Of a stretch of DNA of 64,000 bases, positions 45,907 to 54,280 are shown in pieces. Source of the DNA: Sinorhizobium sp. B11 (GTDB taxonomy: Bacteria > Pseudomonadota > Alphaproteobacteria > Rhizobiales > Rhizobiaceae); assembly GCA_039725955.1 (NCBI GenBank), contig CP091035.1, positions 434,001 through 498,000 of the forward strand, read 5' to 3'. Under the pieces are notes generated by a model. The model was not told the origin of the DNA. It was given only the letters and a program-made list of their open reading frames with translations, and did not search any database. A program made the position numbers and the translations under genes. Positions within the stretch are counted from its first letter, which is position 1. Each line of letters opens with the position of its first letter.

Positions 45907-46692
45907 TTAGCGAGCGGGAAGTTGCGCCTTGTAAAGGTTCACAAAGGCGGACAGATCCCCGGCGTTCACGTCGGAAACGGCCCAGTAGGTGAGGCCTCCT
46001 CCGCTCCACCTGACGACATTGGTGCCATCGACGGCGTTGTCTTGATCCTCGTCGGCCGCCCCTTCCGTCGCCGTCACACTGATTGTGTGCCTGTTGCGCT
46101 TGTAGACCATGACAGGGACGGGTTTCCCGCCGATCACGTCGACCCGCCCGCCGATCAGCGGAAACCCCTGCGTCGAAAAATCCGGAGCGACCGGCGCGAT
46201 CGTCGTGCGCCCATTGAACCAGGGCTTGACGACATGGCCGTCCGAGGACGCAATGTCATAGGGTTCAGGAGCGATCAGACCGCGCAGATGCGCTGCGACA
46301 ATTTGCTGTTCCACAATTCCAAGCGTTGCCTTATCGTGGGAACGGTAGACTGCGTAACCGCCGCCAGCAGCTCCACCAAGCAGGCCGATCACAAGCGATG
46401 CGGCAAGGGCCCACGAGGACCAGCGGTGGGCTCGCCGGCTTTCACTTTCCTGTTCGACCAACTCACCAGGGCCCATGACCGAAGCCAGTATTGCACCGCG
46501 CGAGCGCTCGGGAAGGCCGTCATCCGGCAGGTCTTGCGTCAGCTTTGTTGATAGCACCTTCAGACGCCTCGCATAGGCTGCAAGCTCTGGCTCTTTCGCG
46601 AGACGCTGTTCCATGAGCAGGCTCTCACCGGGTGATAGCTCACCGTCGTGATAGGCATTCAAAAGCAGGATCGTCTCATTGTCGATGGTCAA
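45907..46692 (-). CDS. Anti-sigma factor, membrane-bound
   Basis: 261 aa. Cytoplasmic N-terminal part (ILLLNAYHDGELSPGESLLM, then EQRLAKEPELAAYARRL) follows the anti-sigma pattern of ChrR/RskA-type proteins but lacks the zinc His-x3-Cys-x2-Cys set; only the His is present. One membrane helix near residues 92-113 (WSSWALAASLVIGLLGGAAG) and a periplasmic domain of about 145 residues (DGHVVKPWFNGRTTIAPVAP). It should sequester the ECF sigma factor encoded directly upstream until a periplasmic signal arrives. ATGA overlap with the sigma gene. Confidence 0.88.
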   Translation of the reverse strand: MTIDNETILLLNAYHDGELSPGESLLMEQRLAKEPELAAYARRLKVLSTKLTQDLPDDGLPERSRGAILASVMGPGELVEQESESRRAHRWSSWALAASLVIGLLGGAAGGGYAVYRSHDKATLGIVEQQIVAAHLRGLIAPEPYDIASSDGHVVKPWFNGRTTIAPVAPDFSTQGFPLIGGRVDVIGGKPVPVMVYKRNRHTISVTATEGAADEDQDNAVDGTNVVRWSGGGLTYWAVSDVNAGDLSAFVNLYKAQLPAR

Positions 46693-47231
46693 GGATGGCC
46701 CTCCTTGACGAGCGATAGCAGAGACTGCCGCGCCTTGGCGAGCCGCGACATGACGGTTCCGATCGGCAGGTTACTCACGATTGCGATGTCGCGATAGCTC
46801 AGGCCGTGATACTCCCTGAGCACGAGGGTCTCTCGCAGGTGTATCGGCAATGCCTCCACCGCGCGCGCAAGACTTGCGGCCTGGTGCTTGGCAATAAGTG
46901 CGTCTTCAGGCGTCTCGACGGCGGCCGCCGTCGCGTGGCCGCTTTCCATTTCAAGCACAGCGTCGTCGGAAAGATCCTCAATCGAGATCACGCGGCCGGG
47001 CCGGTGCCGCTCCAGCCATGTGTAAGCGGCATTGCGCACGATCGTCAAAAACCAGGATCGGACATTTCCCTCGGTGAAACGTTCGATCGATCGGTAGGCA
47101 CGCAGACATGCCTCCTGCATGACATCCTCGGCGTCAGTCGCGCTTCCGGTCAGCCAACGCGCCAGCCGGTAGCCTTCATCCATCCGCGGCAAGACGAGTT
47201 GCGCAAAGCGGGCCTTGGCGGCGGCAGTCAT
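46689..47231 (-). CDS. ECF sigma factor
   Basis: 180 aa. Region 2: LVLPRMDEGYRLARWLTGSA, TDAEDVMQEACLRAYRSIER and NVRSWFLTIVRNAAYTWLER. Region 4: LPIHLRETLVLREYHGLSYR, DIAIVSNLPIGTVMSRLAKA. It directs RNA polymerase to a stress regulon, held off by the anti-sigma factor in the same operon. It is not obviously EcfG itself, because EcfG is normally encoded with nepR and phyR, which are absent here. The ribosome site before ATG 47231 is weak. Own target promoter not identified. Confidence 0.92.
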   Translation of the reverse strand: MTAAAKARFAQLVLPRMDEGYRLARWLTGSATDAEDVMQEACLRAYRSIERFTEGNVRSWFLTIVRNAAYTWLERHRPGRVISIEDLSDDAVLEMESGHATAAAVETPEDALIAKHQAASLARAVEALPIHLRETLVLREYHGLSYRDIAIVSNLPIGTVMSRLAKARQSLLSLVKEGHP

Positions 47232-47549
47232 CGGCGCCCATTGCGGATAGGAAGGAGCATAAAGGACGGCGCCCTGTCATTGGAAAGTATCTTGGTCGGA
47301 GAGACACATAGGGCTTGCGATGGTTAGCGCAAGGATAAGACTGCTTTTTCTCACCAACATCGACTATAAACAGCTTATATGTCAGACGAAATGCTCGATA
47401 TATCTCCTGTTACCTTGTTTGTGAGAATACGTATTTTATCGCTCACAGTACGACCTCGGCAACACTTGCGTCCTTTGCTTGGCAATCCATATCCGAAACG
47501 CAGCCTCTTACCGGCATACTCATTTCTTAGCCGGCTGCCCTTCACATCG
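47232..47549. other. Intergenic, about 320 bases
   Basis: Upstream region of the ECF sigma operon; AT-richer between 47330 and 47440. No gene or clear promoter identified. Confidence 0.35.
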
Positions 47550-47706
47550 GGAATGTTGCGCGCCTCGTCGTATCCCGGGTGATGCCGATGAGGAGTATCT
47601 GGGTCATGGTACCCCAGTCGGGATGACCCGGCACCTTCCACATCGTGTCACCTGTGACATTGCCGGCATTCATCATCCCCGCCGCGACCAGGATCCAGAT
47701 GCGGCC
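47550..47706 (-). pseudogene. Fragment of a DUF932 gene
   Basis: Minus-strand reading GRIWILVAAGMMNAGNVTGD, TMWKVPGHPDWGTMT matches GRIWDHELVAAVMKIAG ... GTGDTMWKVPGQLDWTTM in the intact DUF932 protein at 52939-54156, with small indels. DNA identity is high in 47620-47660 against 53570-53610. Only about 50 codons remain. A relic of a second copy of the plasmid DUF932 cassette. Confidence 0.75.
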
Positions 47707-48063
47707 GGCTACCTCGTCGGCATCCGTCCTGTCGCTCCAGAGGTTAATGAAAGTACGACGTTTCCGCCCTTTTCGGCATTCTCCTGCGCGCCCCAAGTGC
47801 AACAGCAGGGAACTCTTGTTGGTCGGGCATTCCATTTTCGAAGCGATCTGGTTAGAAGGATCTGTGTCTCGACCCGGCGGCGGGCCAACGAGATGCAGGC
47901 GGTCGGAGCGAGGCCGACCGCCTGCTTCGTAAAGCGTCAGGCAGAGGATGTCTGGGCAGCACCCAGGCGTTTTATGCTCTGGCACGATCATTCGGCCGAT
48001 GAGCGAATTTCGGAAGCGCGCCCTCGTCACGCTGGCGACAAGCGGCTCGCTGCGGGCGGGAAG

Positions 48064-48324
48064 TCAAAACGATTTAAGCTGGCCGGCGGACCTTCCCTTG
48101 AACCATTTGTTCCAGTTGACACCGCGCCCGCGATCGCGCGGGTCGAACCATTCTCCTCCGTATCGGGCCATGAAGGTCTCGGCGCCGACCCTGGTCGCAA
48201 AACAGTGAACATCGTAGTGGCGGTCTTCGAAGAAGACATTGTGGCTGCGAGGGCATCTCATCAATCGAGCGCAGAATGCCGCCTGCTGCGCGGCCTGTTC
48301 TCCGAGAGACAGTTCGGCCGGCAA
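48064..48324 (-). CDS. Small unknown protein with aromatic-rich C-terminus
   Basis: 86 aa. Contains SHNVFFEDRHYDVHCFATRV, then GAETFMARYGGEWFDPRDRG and VNWNKWFKG. The cluster FEDRHYDVHCFA-x-x-x-x-AE-x-FM-x-RYGGEWFDP looks conserved and could be a compact nucleic-acid-binding or plasmid-related fold, but no family name can be given. Isolated between the DUF932 relic and the next small gene. Start at 48324 provisional. Confidence 0.55.
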   Translation of the reverse strand: MPAELSLGEQAAQQAAFCARLMRCPRSHNVFFEDRHYDVHCFATRVGAETFMARYGGEWFDPRDRGRGVNWNKWFKGRSAGQLKSF

Positions 48325-48479
48325 CGCAACCTGGAACGGCTATCCTCGATCGATTTCTGCAGGGCTTAACGCGCCTTTTCGCCTGGGCGTCATTAGCAAT
48401 CACCCTTCAGCTCTGGCGGGCGGATTGACTCCTAGCCAAAATAGAACAAAATAGGAACACTTCTTCTTGAGGATGTAAC

Positions 48480-48680
48480 ATGGGTGACATCGACCGTTCC
48501 TCGACCCTTCAACCAGCCGCGCCCATTGCGCGAAAGTGCCATTGCGGCGACTGGGCCGGGTTCGGCTACGCCAAGGGCGAGCGTCAAGATTGGTGGTGTT
48601 GGAAGCACTATCCCTACAAGACGTCAGCGCGTCTCGAAGCCGCCGAAATCGCCGACATGCTGGCCGACAGGGTCGCCTAA
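48480..48680 (+). CDS. Small cysteine-containing unknown protein
   Basis: 66 aa, CHCGDWAGFGYAKGERQDWW then CWKHYPYKTSARLEAAEIAD. A C-x-C...C pattern with His (KCHC ... WWCWKH) suggests a small zinc-binding knuckle. GAGG precedes ATG 48480. Similar short proteins accompany DUF932/DUF2493 plasmid blocks, which is an impression and not established. No function known. Confidence 0.6.
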   Translation: MGDIDRSSTLQPAAPIARKCHCGDWAGFGYAKGERQDWWCWKHYPYKTSARLEAAEIADMLADRVA

Positions 48681-48999
48681 AAGCTTGTTGCGCCGAGCAG
48701 TCATTGCAACAAAAGCCGATGCGAGCGCACGGCGCGGCATCGCCAGGATCATTCGAGACGACAACAAGATATCTCTGGACACTCGATCGCGCCGGCCGGC
48801 CTGCGCCAGCGGTTCTATCCGGCCGGCGATCTCACTGTTTTGCTCACTGCAGAAGAGCTGCCCGGCGCCAGCTAGCCCACTGGCTGGTCATGGCCCTTCT
48901 GATGGAAATGGATGAACCGGGCACCGCATTGCTCGTCTTGCCCCGCGGTTGAACACTCCAGGCAAAGAGGAACGAACGCCGGTCGTCAGTGGACCAGCC
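48681..48999. other. Intergenic, about 320 bases
   Basis: No supported gene. It follows the end of the leftward ligase operon. Confidence 0.35.
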
Positions 49000-50043
49000 T
49001 CATTCCTCGATCCTGTAGACCGCGGCATTATCCTGGACCTCCCGCAGGCCCTTGTAAGAAGCGTGTCTCAGCTTGCCGTCGTCGGTCCAGGCTCGGTATT
49101 CGATTTCCGAAATCAATGTCGGCTGAAGCCAGACGATATCCTTGCTGCGCCCGTCATGGACGACGCTCGGCTTCTTGGTCGCAAGCTTGTCCATCAGTTT
49201 CCGAAGTTCGACGGCGACCTTGTAGGAAAAGCCGGTTCCAACCGAGCCGACATAGTGCAGCTGGCTGCCCTTCCAGGCTGCGAGCAGCAGGCTGCCGACA
49301 CCACCGCGGGCAGAAGCGGATTTTTCGTAGCCGACGATAAAGAAGCTTTCGCTCTGGATGCATTTGACCTTCAGCCAGTCGCCGGATCTGTGCGAGCGAT
49401 AAGGGCTGTCGGGATCCTTGAAGATGACGCCTTCAAGGCCGTGCTCGCAGGCAGCCGCAAAGATCGCCTGCGGCTCGCCCTCAAGCTCCTCCGAAAAGCG
49501 GATCGCACCCGCACGCTCTCCGATGAGATCAGCAAGCAGATGCCGGCGGCTCGACAGTTCCATGGTCCTGAGGTCGTGGCCGTCGAGATAAAGAAGATCG
49601 AAGGCAAAGAAGATTGCGCTGGACGACGGGAGCTTGCCGCCCCGCCCGCCGAGCGATCGCTGCAGGGCACCGAAATCGGAGCGTCCCTCCTCGTCGAGCA
49701 CGACAGCTTCACCATCGAGAATGGCGCTGGAAAGGCCAAGCTCTTGCGCCTCGGCCGCAATCGCCGGAAACCGCGCAGTCCAGTCATGGCCGCCACGTGA
49801 CAGGACCCTGATCCCCTTCGGCTCGATATGGATTGCCAGCCTGTAGCCATCGAACTTCAGTTCGGCGATGGTGCGCGGATTTTCCGGTGGCTTGTCCTTC
49901 AAGAGAGCAAGCGCCGGCTCGACGCGATCGGGCATCGGATCCAAAAGCAGGTTCTGCTGTGCGGGATCGCGTTTTCTGCGAACGGCGCCTTTGAGCGGCC
50001 GTTCATCGGCAAGAAGGGGTTTGCTGCGGGGACGGTCGATCAT
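49000..50043 (-). CDS. ligD: ATP-dependent DNA ligase, LigD ligase-domain type (stand-alone)
   Basis: 347 aa. Adenylation motif AELKFDGYRLAIHIE with the nucleophilic Lys, SSAILDGEAVVLDEEGRSDF, EGVIFKDPDSPY and DWLKVKCIQSESF, followed by an OB-fold (GRSKDIVWLQPTLISEIEYR). This equals the ligase module of LigD without the polymerase and phosphoesterase modules. It seals double-strand breaks with Ku. Last gene of a leftward plasmid operon; about 44 kb from the tandem ku genes in this window. An N-terminal basic extension of about 40 residues precedes the core. Whether it serves chromosomal repair or plasmid establishment is open. Confidence 0.93.
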   Translation of the reverse strand: MIDRPRSKPLLADERPLKGAVRRKRDPAQQNLLLDPMPDRVEPALALLKDKPPENPRTIAELKFDGYRLAIHIEPKGIRVLSRGGHDWTARFPAIAAEAQELGLSSAILDGEAVVLDEEGRSDFGALQRSLGGRGGKLPSSSAIFFAFDLLYLDGHDLRTMELSSRRHLLADLIGERAGAIRFSEELEGEPQAIFAAACEHGLEGVIFKDPDSPYRSHRSGDWLKVKCIQSESFFIVGYEKSASARGGVGSLLLAAWKGSQLHYVGSVGTGFSYKVAVELRKLMDKLATKKPSVVHDGRSKDIVWLQPTLISEIEYRAWTDDGKLRHASYKGLREVQDNAAVYRIEE

Positions 50044-50155
50044 GTGTGGATTACATCAGCAACATCTAAAGAAGAGGTTGTCGAGAGGGTTCATGGTGGT
50101 ATCGTTCTGTCGTCACCTTACCGGGTGCGCTGCCCCTCTGTGATGACCTCGAACT

Positions 50156-50178
50156 GCCCCGCGTTCTGCGGGGCTTTT
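50156..50178. terminator. Hairpin terminator
   Basis: GCCCCGC (50156-50162), loop GTTCT, GCGGGGC (50168-50174), followed by TTTT on the plus strand. It directly follows the stop of the leftward 94-aa gene, where it would attenuate rather than end minus-strand transcripts because no minus-strand T-run is present. Confidence 0.6.
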
Positions 50179-50179
50179 G

Positions 50180-50464
50180 TTATCGCTCATCGCTTTGTCT
50201 GATTCCTTCCATATCGTCCGGCAGGACATGCATGCTCGAAGCATGGGCAGCCTCGACGAGGGCCTGGCGGGCGATTTCCGGATCGAGAAAGAGCTGCATC
50301 GCGTCCATCGAAGTGGCCAGCGCATGATGGAACCGCGCCGGGTCGTTTTCGAGATGCGGCCATTTCTCGCTGAGGAGAAACGCTGCGAGATCTCGACCCT
50401 GTGGGCCTGGCGATCTTTCGACATGCAGCGGTCGGATCGGCGTGGATAAGGAAAGTGTTTCCAT
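50180..50464 (-). CDS. Small conserved plasmid protein, unknown function
   Basis: 94 aa from ATG 50464 (METLSLSTPIRPLHVERSPG), with AGGAG upstream; an earlier opening at 50617 is not supported. Helical: GRDLAAFLLSEKWPHLENDP, RFHHALATSMDAMQLFLDPE, IARQALVEAAHASSMHV. No domain recognised. It lies 183 bases downstream of the DUF2493 gene in the same direction and before the ligase gene. Confidence 0.7.
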   Translation of the reverse strand: METLSLSTPIRPLHVERSPGPQGRDLAAFLLSEKWPHLENDPARFHHALATSMDAMQLFLDPEIARQALVEAAHASSMHVLPDDMEGIRQSDER

Positions 50465-50647
50465 GACGCAGTACTCCTGGTGTCTCGACAGAGTCACATG
50501 GGAAGCGATTCGCGCGAGTCGAGCCGCCGGGTGCAGAATCGTTTGGGCACGGACGCGCGCTCCCTGCACAGCGTTGATCCATGATGATCGAGACGGAAGT
50601 TCCGCAGTCCGGATCACGGCTCGGAGACCTGGTGAGGAAAACGGCGC

Positions 50648-51589
50648 TCACGCGCCGTCTCCCGAAGCCTGCCAGACCGGAATGCCAAGGCGCCGGGCCT
50701 TGTCGGTAAGATTGTCGGTGATGCCGTTGCCCGGGAAGACGATCAATCCTGCCGGCATGACGGACAGCATCTCGTCGTTGCGGCGGAAGGGTGCCGCCTT
50801 GGCATGTTTGCTCCAGTTCGGCTTGAAGGTGATCTGCGTGACCTTGCGGGCTTGCGCCCAGCAGGCGGCAATGCGTTCTGCCCCTTTCGGCGCGCCACCG
50901 TGCAACAGGACCATGTCGGCATATTTGGCGTGGGCCTGGTCGAGCTTTTTCCAAATGCGGTCATGGTCGTTGCAGTCCATGCCGCCGGCAAAGCCGATCT
51001 TCGTGCCCGCGGGGATCATGACCTCGGTCTCGGCGTGTCGACGTGCGGACAGGAAGTCCATCGAGTCGATCATCGCCGCTGTCATGTTGGCATGGTTGAC
51101 CTTCGAGCCCGTGCGTGGCCGCCAGGCAGAACCGGTCTGAGCCTCGAAGAGGTCTGCGCTGTGGTCGCGCATGAACTCGAATGTGTTGCGCCGTTCGAGA
51201 AGGGTGACGCCCTCGGCGATCAGCCGTTCCAGTTCGACGCTTTGAACCTCCGATCCGTCCTGCTCGCGTTGACCTGTGCGCTGCGCCTCCTCGTTGCGAT
51301 CGAGTTCCCGCTGGATGCGATCGGCGCCGCGATGGAAGAGGTTGACGGTCGACCAGAGCAGGTCTTCGAGATCGGGTTCCAGCCTTGTGTCTGCGAGCAT
51401 ATCGGACAAGGCATCGAAGATGGTCGTCAGCGATGCTTGGACGATAGGCTCTTCGGGCAAGGGCCGGGGGTCGGGTTCGTCCTGGAAAGGCCGATAGCCA
51501 TGGACCTGCATTTCGTAGATGAAGCGATCGGTCGGCGAGGACGCGTGGTGCGGTTCTGCGGTATCGTGGATCAAGGTTGAGCGGGTCAT
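50648..51589 (-). CDS. DUF2493 (SLOG-like) plasmid protein
   Basis: 313 aa from ATG 51589 (MTRSTLIHDTAEPHHASSPT), with GGAG upstream; the earlier opening at 51835 is unsupported. An N-terminal helical region of about 180 residues precedes the DUF2493 domain: TKIGFAGGMDCNDHDRIWKK, LDQAHAKYADMVLLHGGAPK and GAERIAACWAQARKV, ending IVFPGNGITDNLTDKAR, a Rossmann-like nucleotide-binding fold (SLOG superfamily). In other contexts SLOG proteins sense or produce nucleotide signals. In rhizobial plasmids this gene is a standard member of the toprim/DUF932/ParB block. Role unknown. Confidence 0.88.
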   Translation of the reverse strand: MTRSTLIHDTAEPHHASSPTDRFIYEMQVHGYRPFQDEPDPRPLPEEPIVQASLTTIFDALSDMLADTRLEPDLEDLLWSTVNLFHRGADRIQRELDRNEEAQRTGQREQDGSEVQSVELERLIAEGVTLLERRNTFEFMRDHSADLFEAQTGSAWRPRTGSKVNHANMTAAMIDSMDFLSARRHAETEVMIPAGTKIGFAGGMDCNDHDRIWKKLDQAHAKYADMVLLHGGAPKGAERIAACWAQARKVTQITFKPNWSKHAKAAPFRRNDEMLSVMPAGLIVFPGNGITDNLTDKARRLGIPVWQASGDGA

Positions 51590-51907
51590 TCCGGATCTCC
51601 ATGGTTTGAGCCGCGCCTCTCGCGGCCTGACGGCGATCCCTTCCCATGCCGGTCGCGGCCGGAACCGCAGCGCGAAGTGCTGCGGCCCAGCGGCAGCGCC
51701 GGGCGGTTGAGGGCCGGTTTCTTGCTGCGCGAGGAGCGCGGGAACCGCGCGGGGAAGAAACCGGACCGATCCGTTGAAGGCTGCGACCGGCATGGTACGG
51801 GTCGCCTCCCGACAGGCCCGCAGGCGCGGCCCCACTTATGGCGATCCGTCAACCGCGCGCTCAACGGCCTCACCGCAGAAACGTTCGCGTCTCAACGCCG
51901 GGCGCCG
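51590..51907. other. Intergenic within plasmid operon, 318 bases
   Basis: Contains a short hairpin, GCCGCG (51610-51615) with CGCGGC (51621-51626). No gene recognised. It may hold an internal promoter for the DUF2493 and ligase genes. Confidence 0.35.
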
Positions 51908-52942
51908 CTATCGCGAAAGAAAGGCGGCCGCATCGTCCCGGACGAGCTGACGGCGCAGGTTCGCCACTAGACGGGAAGATCCAAGCCGACGCAGGTCCTC
52001 GTTGAAATCGCCAAGCTCGAGCGTGAGCACCAATGGCAGCACGCCGAGAGCGGTGGTGGCCCGGCCCAATCCCTCGACACCGTGGCGTCCGGCCGCATCG
52101 GCGTCGGCAGCGATATAGAGGCGCTTGCATGTCGCAGGCAGCAGGAAGGCTGCGAGATGATGGGCCGAAAGCGCTGCCACCATCGCCATGCCGGGAAGTA
52201 TTTCCGAAAGAGAGAGCACGGTCTCGATGCCCTCGCCCACGACCAGGACCGGGCTATGCGATCCCGGCGAAATGATGAAACGCACGCCATTGCCGATCAG
52301 GCGACCGAGTGCCCGGCGCGGTTCGTCGATCCGGGCCTTGCCGTTTCCATCGGGATCAAGCCATGTCCGGTGCACACCGGTCAGCCTGCCTTCGACATCG
52401 GTGATCGCAGCGATCAGCGCTGGCAGACGCGTCATTTCGCCGGTCGTAAGATCTCGGTAGTAACAGGAGGGGTGGAAGCGAAGGGCGCGATGGCGTGCGG
52501 CGCTCTCGATGCCGCGGCTCTGCAGGTAGCGCTCCGCCAAGGTGCCGGCGATCGGCACGGCACTGGCAAACAGCAGCCCTGCCCGCGCCGCGGTCGATCG
52601 GCTGTCGAGTGCATTGGCGTCCCGCCATTCTGCCGCCATGGGTTCCAGCCGCGGCAGGTTGAGGAACAGCCGTGCCTCGTCTGCAACATCGGCAAAGGCA
52701 ATCAGGCCGCAGGTCTGGCGGATGAGGTCGAGCAGATCGCCATATTGGCCGGTCGCCGCATCGCTCCAGCGGCCGGCGCGCGGACCGGTCAGCCGCACAA
52801 AGAGCGACCGACCCAAATTGTTGCCCGTATCGCCGACGATCCAGTAATTGCCGGATCGCCGGCCGGCCGACAGATAATGACGGCAGACCGCCTCGGCATG
52901 ACGCGCGAGGCGGTCTGCCAGGTCGGAGGCCGTACCTGTCAT
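51908..52942 (-). CDS. Toprim domain protein (primase-helicase-like, plasmid type)
   Basis: 344 aa. N-terminal part includes SLFVRLTGPRAGRWSDAATG, YGDLLDLIRQTCGL, like the zinc-finger/CHC region of primase-type proteins but without the cysteines. The middle has LRFHPSCYYRDLTTGEMTRL, PALIAAITD and GVHRTWLDPDGNGKA. The toprim core is VLVVGEGIETVLSLSEILPG and RLYIAADADAAGRHG, with the acidic triad (Glu, then Asp-x-Asp). This matches the plasmid/phage toprim family often annotated with DUF7146. Probably acts in plasmid DNA metabolism. ATGA overlap with the DUF932 gene upstream. Confidence 0.88.
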   Translation of the reverse strand: MTGTASDLADRLARHAEAVCRHYLSAGRRSGNYWIVGDTGNNLGRSLFVRLTGPRAGRWSDAATGQYGDLLDLIRQTCGLIAFADVADEARLFLNLPRLEPMAAEWRDANALDSRSTAARAGLLFASAVPIAGTLAERYLQSRGIESAARHRALRFHPSCYYRDLTTGEMTRLPALIAAITDVEGRLTGVHRTWLDPDGNGKARIDEPRRALGRLIGNGVRFIISPGSHSPVLVVGEGIETVLSLSEILPGMAMVAALSAHHLAAFLLPATCKRLYIAADADAAGRHGVEGLGRATTALGVLPLVLTLELGDFNEDLRRLGSSRLVANLRRQLVRDDAAAFLSR

Positions 52943-54156
52943 TGGCTGGCACTTTCGAGCAGCTTCTTCGCCTTGCCCTCAAGATCAAGACGGATGTCCT
53001 GGTTGGTCCGCGTGCGCGCCAGCGCGGTTATGCCCTGCACGAAATCGAAGATCGACTCCGGCGGACGGCCCTCCTCCGACAGCACCATGTCGATCACCTT
53101 GCCGGTCTCGCTTTTGGAGAAACCGCGGCGGCGCAGGAAGGCCTCGCGGTCGTCGTCATGGCGGGCAACGATCGTCTCGCGTGCCGCCTTGATGCCGGCA
53201 ACGAAGGGGGCGGGCGACGAATTGGCGAAAGTCGCCAATGCGGGTGCCGCCTCATGGGCGAAACGTTCGCCGGCGAATTTCGAGTGGCGGATGGTGATTT
53301 CCTCGAACTGCTCCGTGCCCCAGAGATTGCGGTTGGCACAGACCGCCCTCAGATAAAACGAGGCGATGCCGAGCGTCTTGGAGCCGACCTCGGAATTCCA
53401 GGCATAAAAGCCTCGGAAATAGAGATCGGGCTCGCCGTTCGGAAGACGCCCTGCCTCGATCGGATGGGTATCGTCGACGAGGAAGAGGAAGACGTCGCGG
53501 TCGCTGGCATAAAGCGTTGTCGTATCCTTGGTGATATCGACGAAGGGATTGTGGATCATGGTCGTCCAGTCGAGCTGACCCGGCACCTTCCACATCGTGT
53601 CGCCGGTGCCATTGCCGGCGATCTTCATCACGGCTGCGACCAGTTCATGGTCCCAGATGCGGCCATAGTCGGGACCGGTGACGGCGCGAAGCTCGAGCCG
53701 CCCGTCGTCCATCTCCAGCGTCTTCACCAGTTCGGCGCGATGGGACAGCAGTCCGTGCTGAAGATTGATGGCGGCAAGCGGCGCCGGCAGCTGGCGCATA
53801 TAGGTCGCGGGCGCGCCGACCAGGCTGCAGAGCTGGCCGTAGCTCCAATGGGTCGGCGCGATCGGTTGAGCATCACGTTGACCCCGGCATGCGTTCTCGC
53901 CGGGCACGATCAGTTCGAGCCGTTCGGCATTGTCGCGCGTGGCTTCGACGCGAATGGCGCTGGTCTCGATGGTGCGGGCATGCGCCCGATCGGCCCGCGA
54001 TCGCACGGTGTCGTAGAGTGCACTGAGCGACAGGAAGCGCTCGTCGTCGGGGCGCGAGAACCATTCGGACGAGACGCGGCCGATGCGCTCGCCGCGCGAA
54101 ATATCGACCTTGAAGCCGGAAGACGAGACGGGACTGTTGATACTGGAATTGGTCAT
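52939..54156 (-). CDS. DUF932 domain protein
   Basis: 405 aa from ATG 54156 (MTNSSINSPVSSSGFKVDIS), with AGGAG 8 bases upstream; the frame opens at 54381. DUF932 features: PTHWSYGQLCSLVGAPATYM, ELRAVTGPDYGRIWDHELVA, DTMWKVPGQLDWTTMIHNP, ASDRDVFLFLVDDTHPIEAG and GFYAWNSEVGSKTLGIASFY. The family is found on plasmids and phages; function unknown, probably nucleic-acid related. A fragment of a second copy lies at 47550-47706. Confidence 0.92.
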   Translation of the reverse strand: MTNSSINSPVSSSGFKVDISRGERIGRVSSEWFSRPDDERFLSLSALYDTVRSRADRAHARTIETSAIRVEATRDNAERLELIVPGENACRGQRDAQPIAPTHWSYGQLCSLVGAPATYMRQLPAPLAAINLQHGLLSHRAELVKTLEMDDGRLELRAVTGPDYGRIWDHELVAAVMKIAGNGTGDTMWKVPGQLDWTTMIHNPFVDITKDTTTLYASDRDVFLFLVDDTHPIEAGRLPNGEPDLYFRGFYAWNSEVGSKTLGIASFYLRAVCANRNLWGTEQFEEITIRHSKFAGERFAHEAAPALATFANSSPAPFVAGIKAARETIVARHDDDREAFLRRRGFSKSETGKVIDMVLSEEGRPPESIFDFVQGITALARTRTNQDIRLDLEGKAKKLLESASQ

Positions 54157-54280
54157 GACAGATCTCCTGAAACGAAAAGGCCGGCGCTGTGGCCGGCTCG
54201 GGGTGAAGGAATGGGGATGGCAGGTTTGAGCGAACAGGCCCGGCACCACGTGGAACCGGGCCGTCCTGGCGCGGAGGCCG

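Noticed and set aside
46689..47231. Identifying the ECF sigma factor as EcfG/RpoE2, the factor for the nine promoters
   Set aside because: EcfG is paired with NepR and PhyR, whereas this gene is paired with a transmembrane anti-sigma factor.
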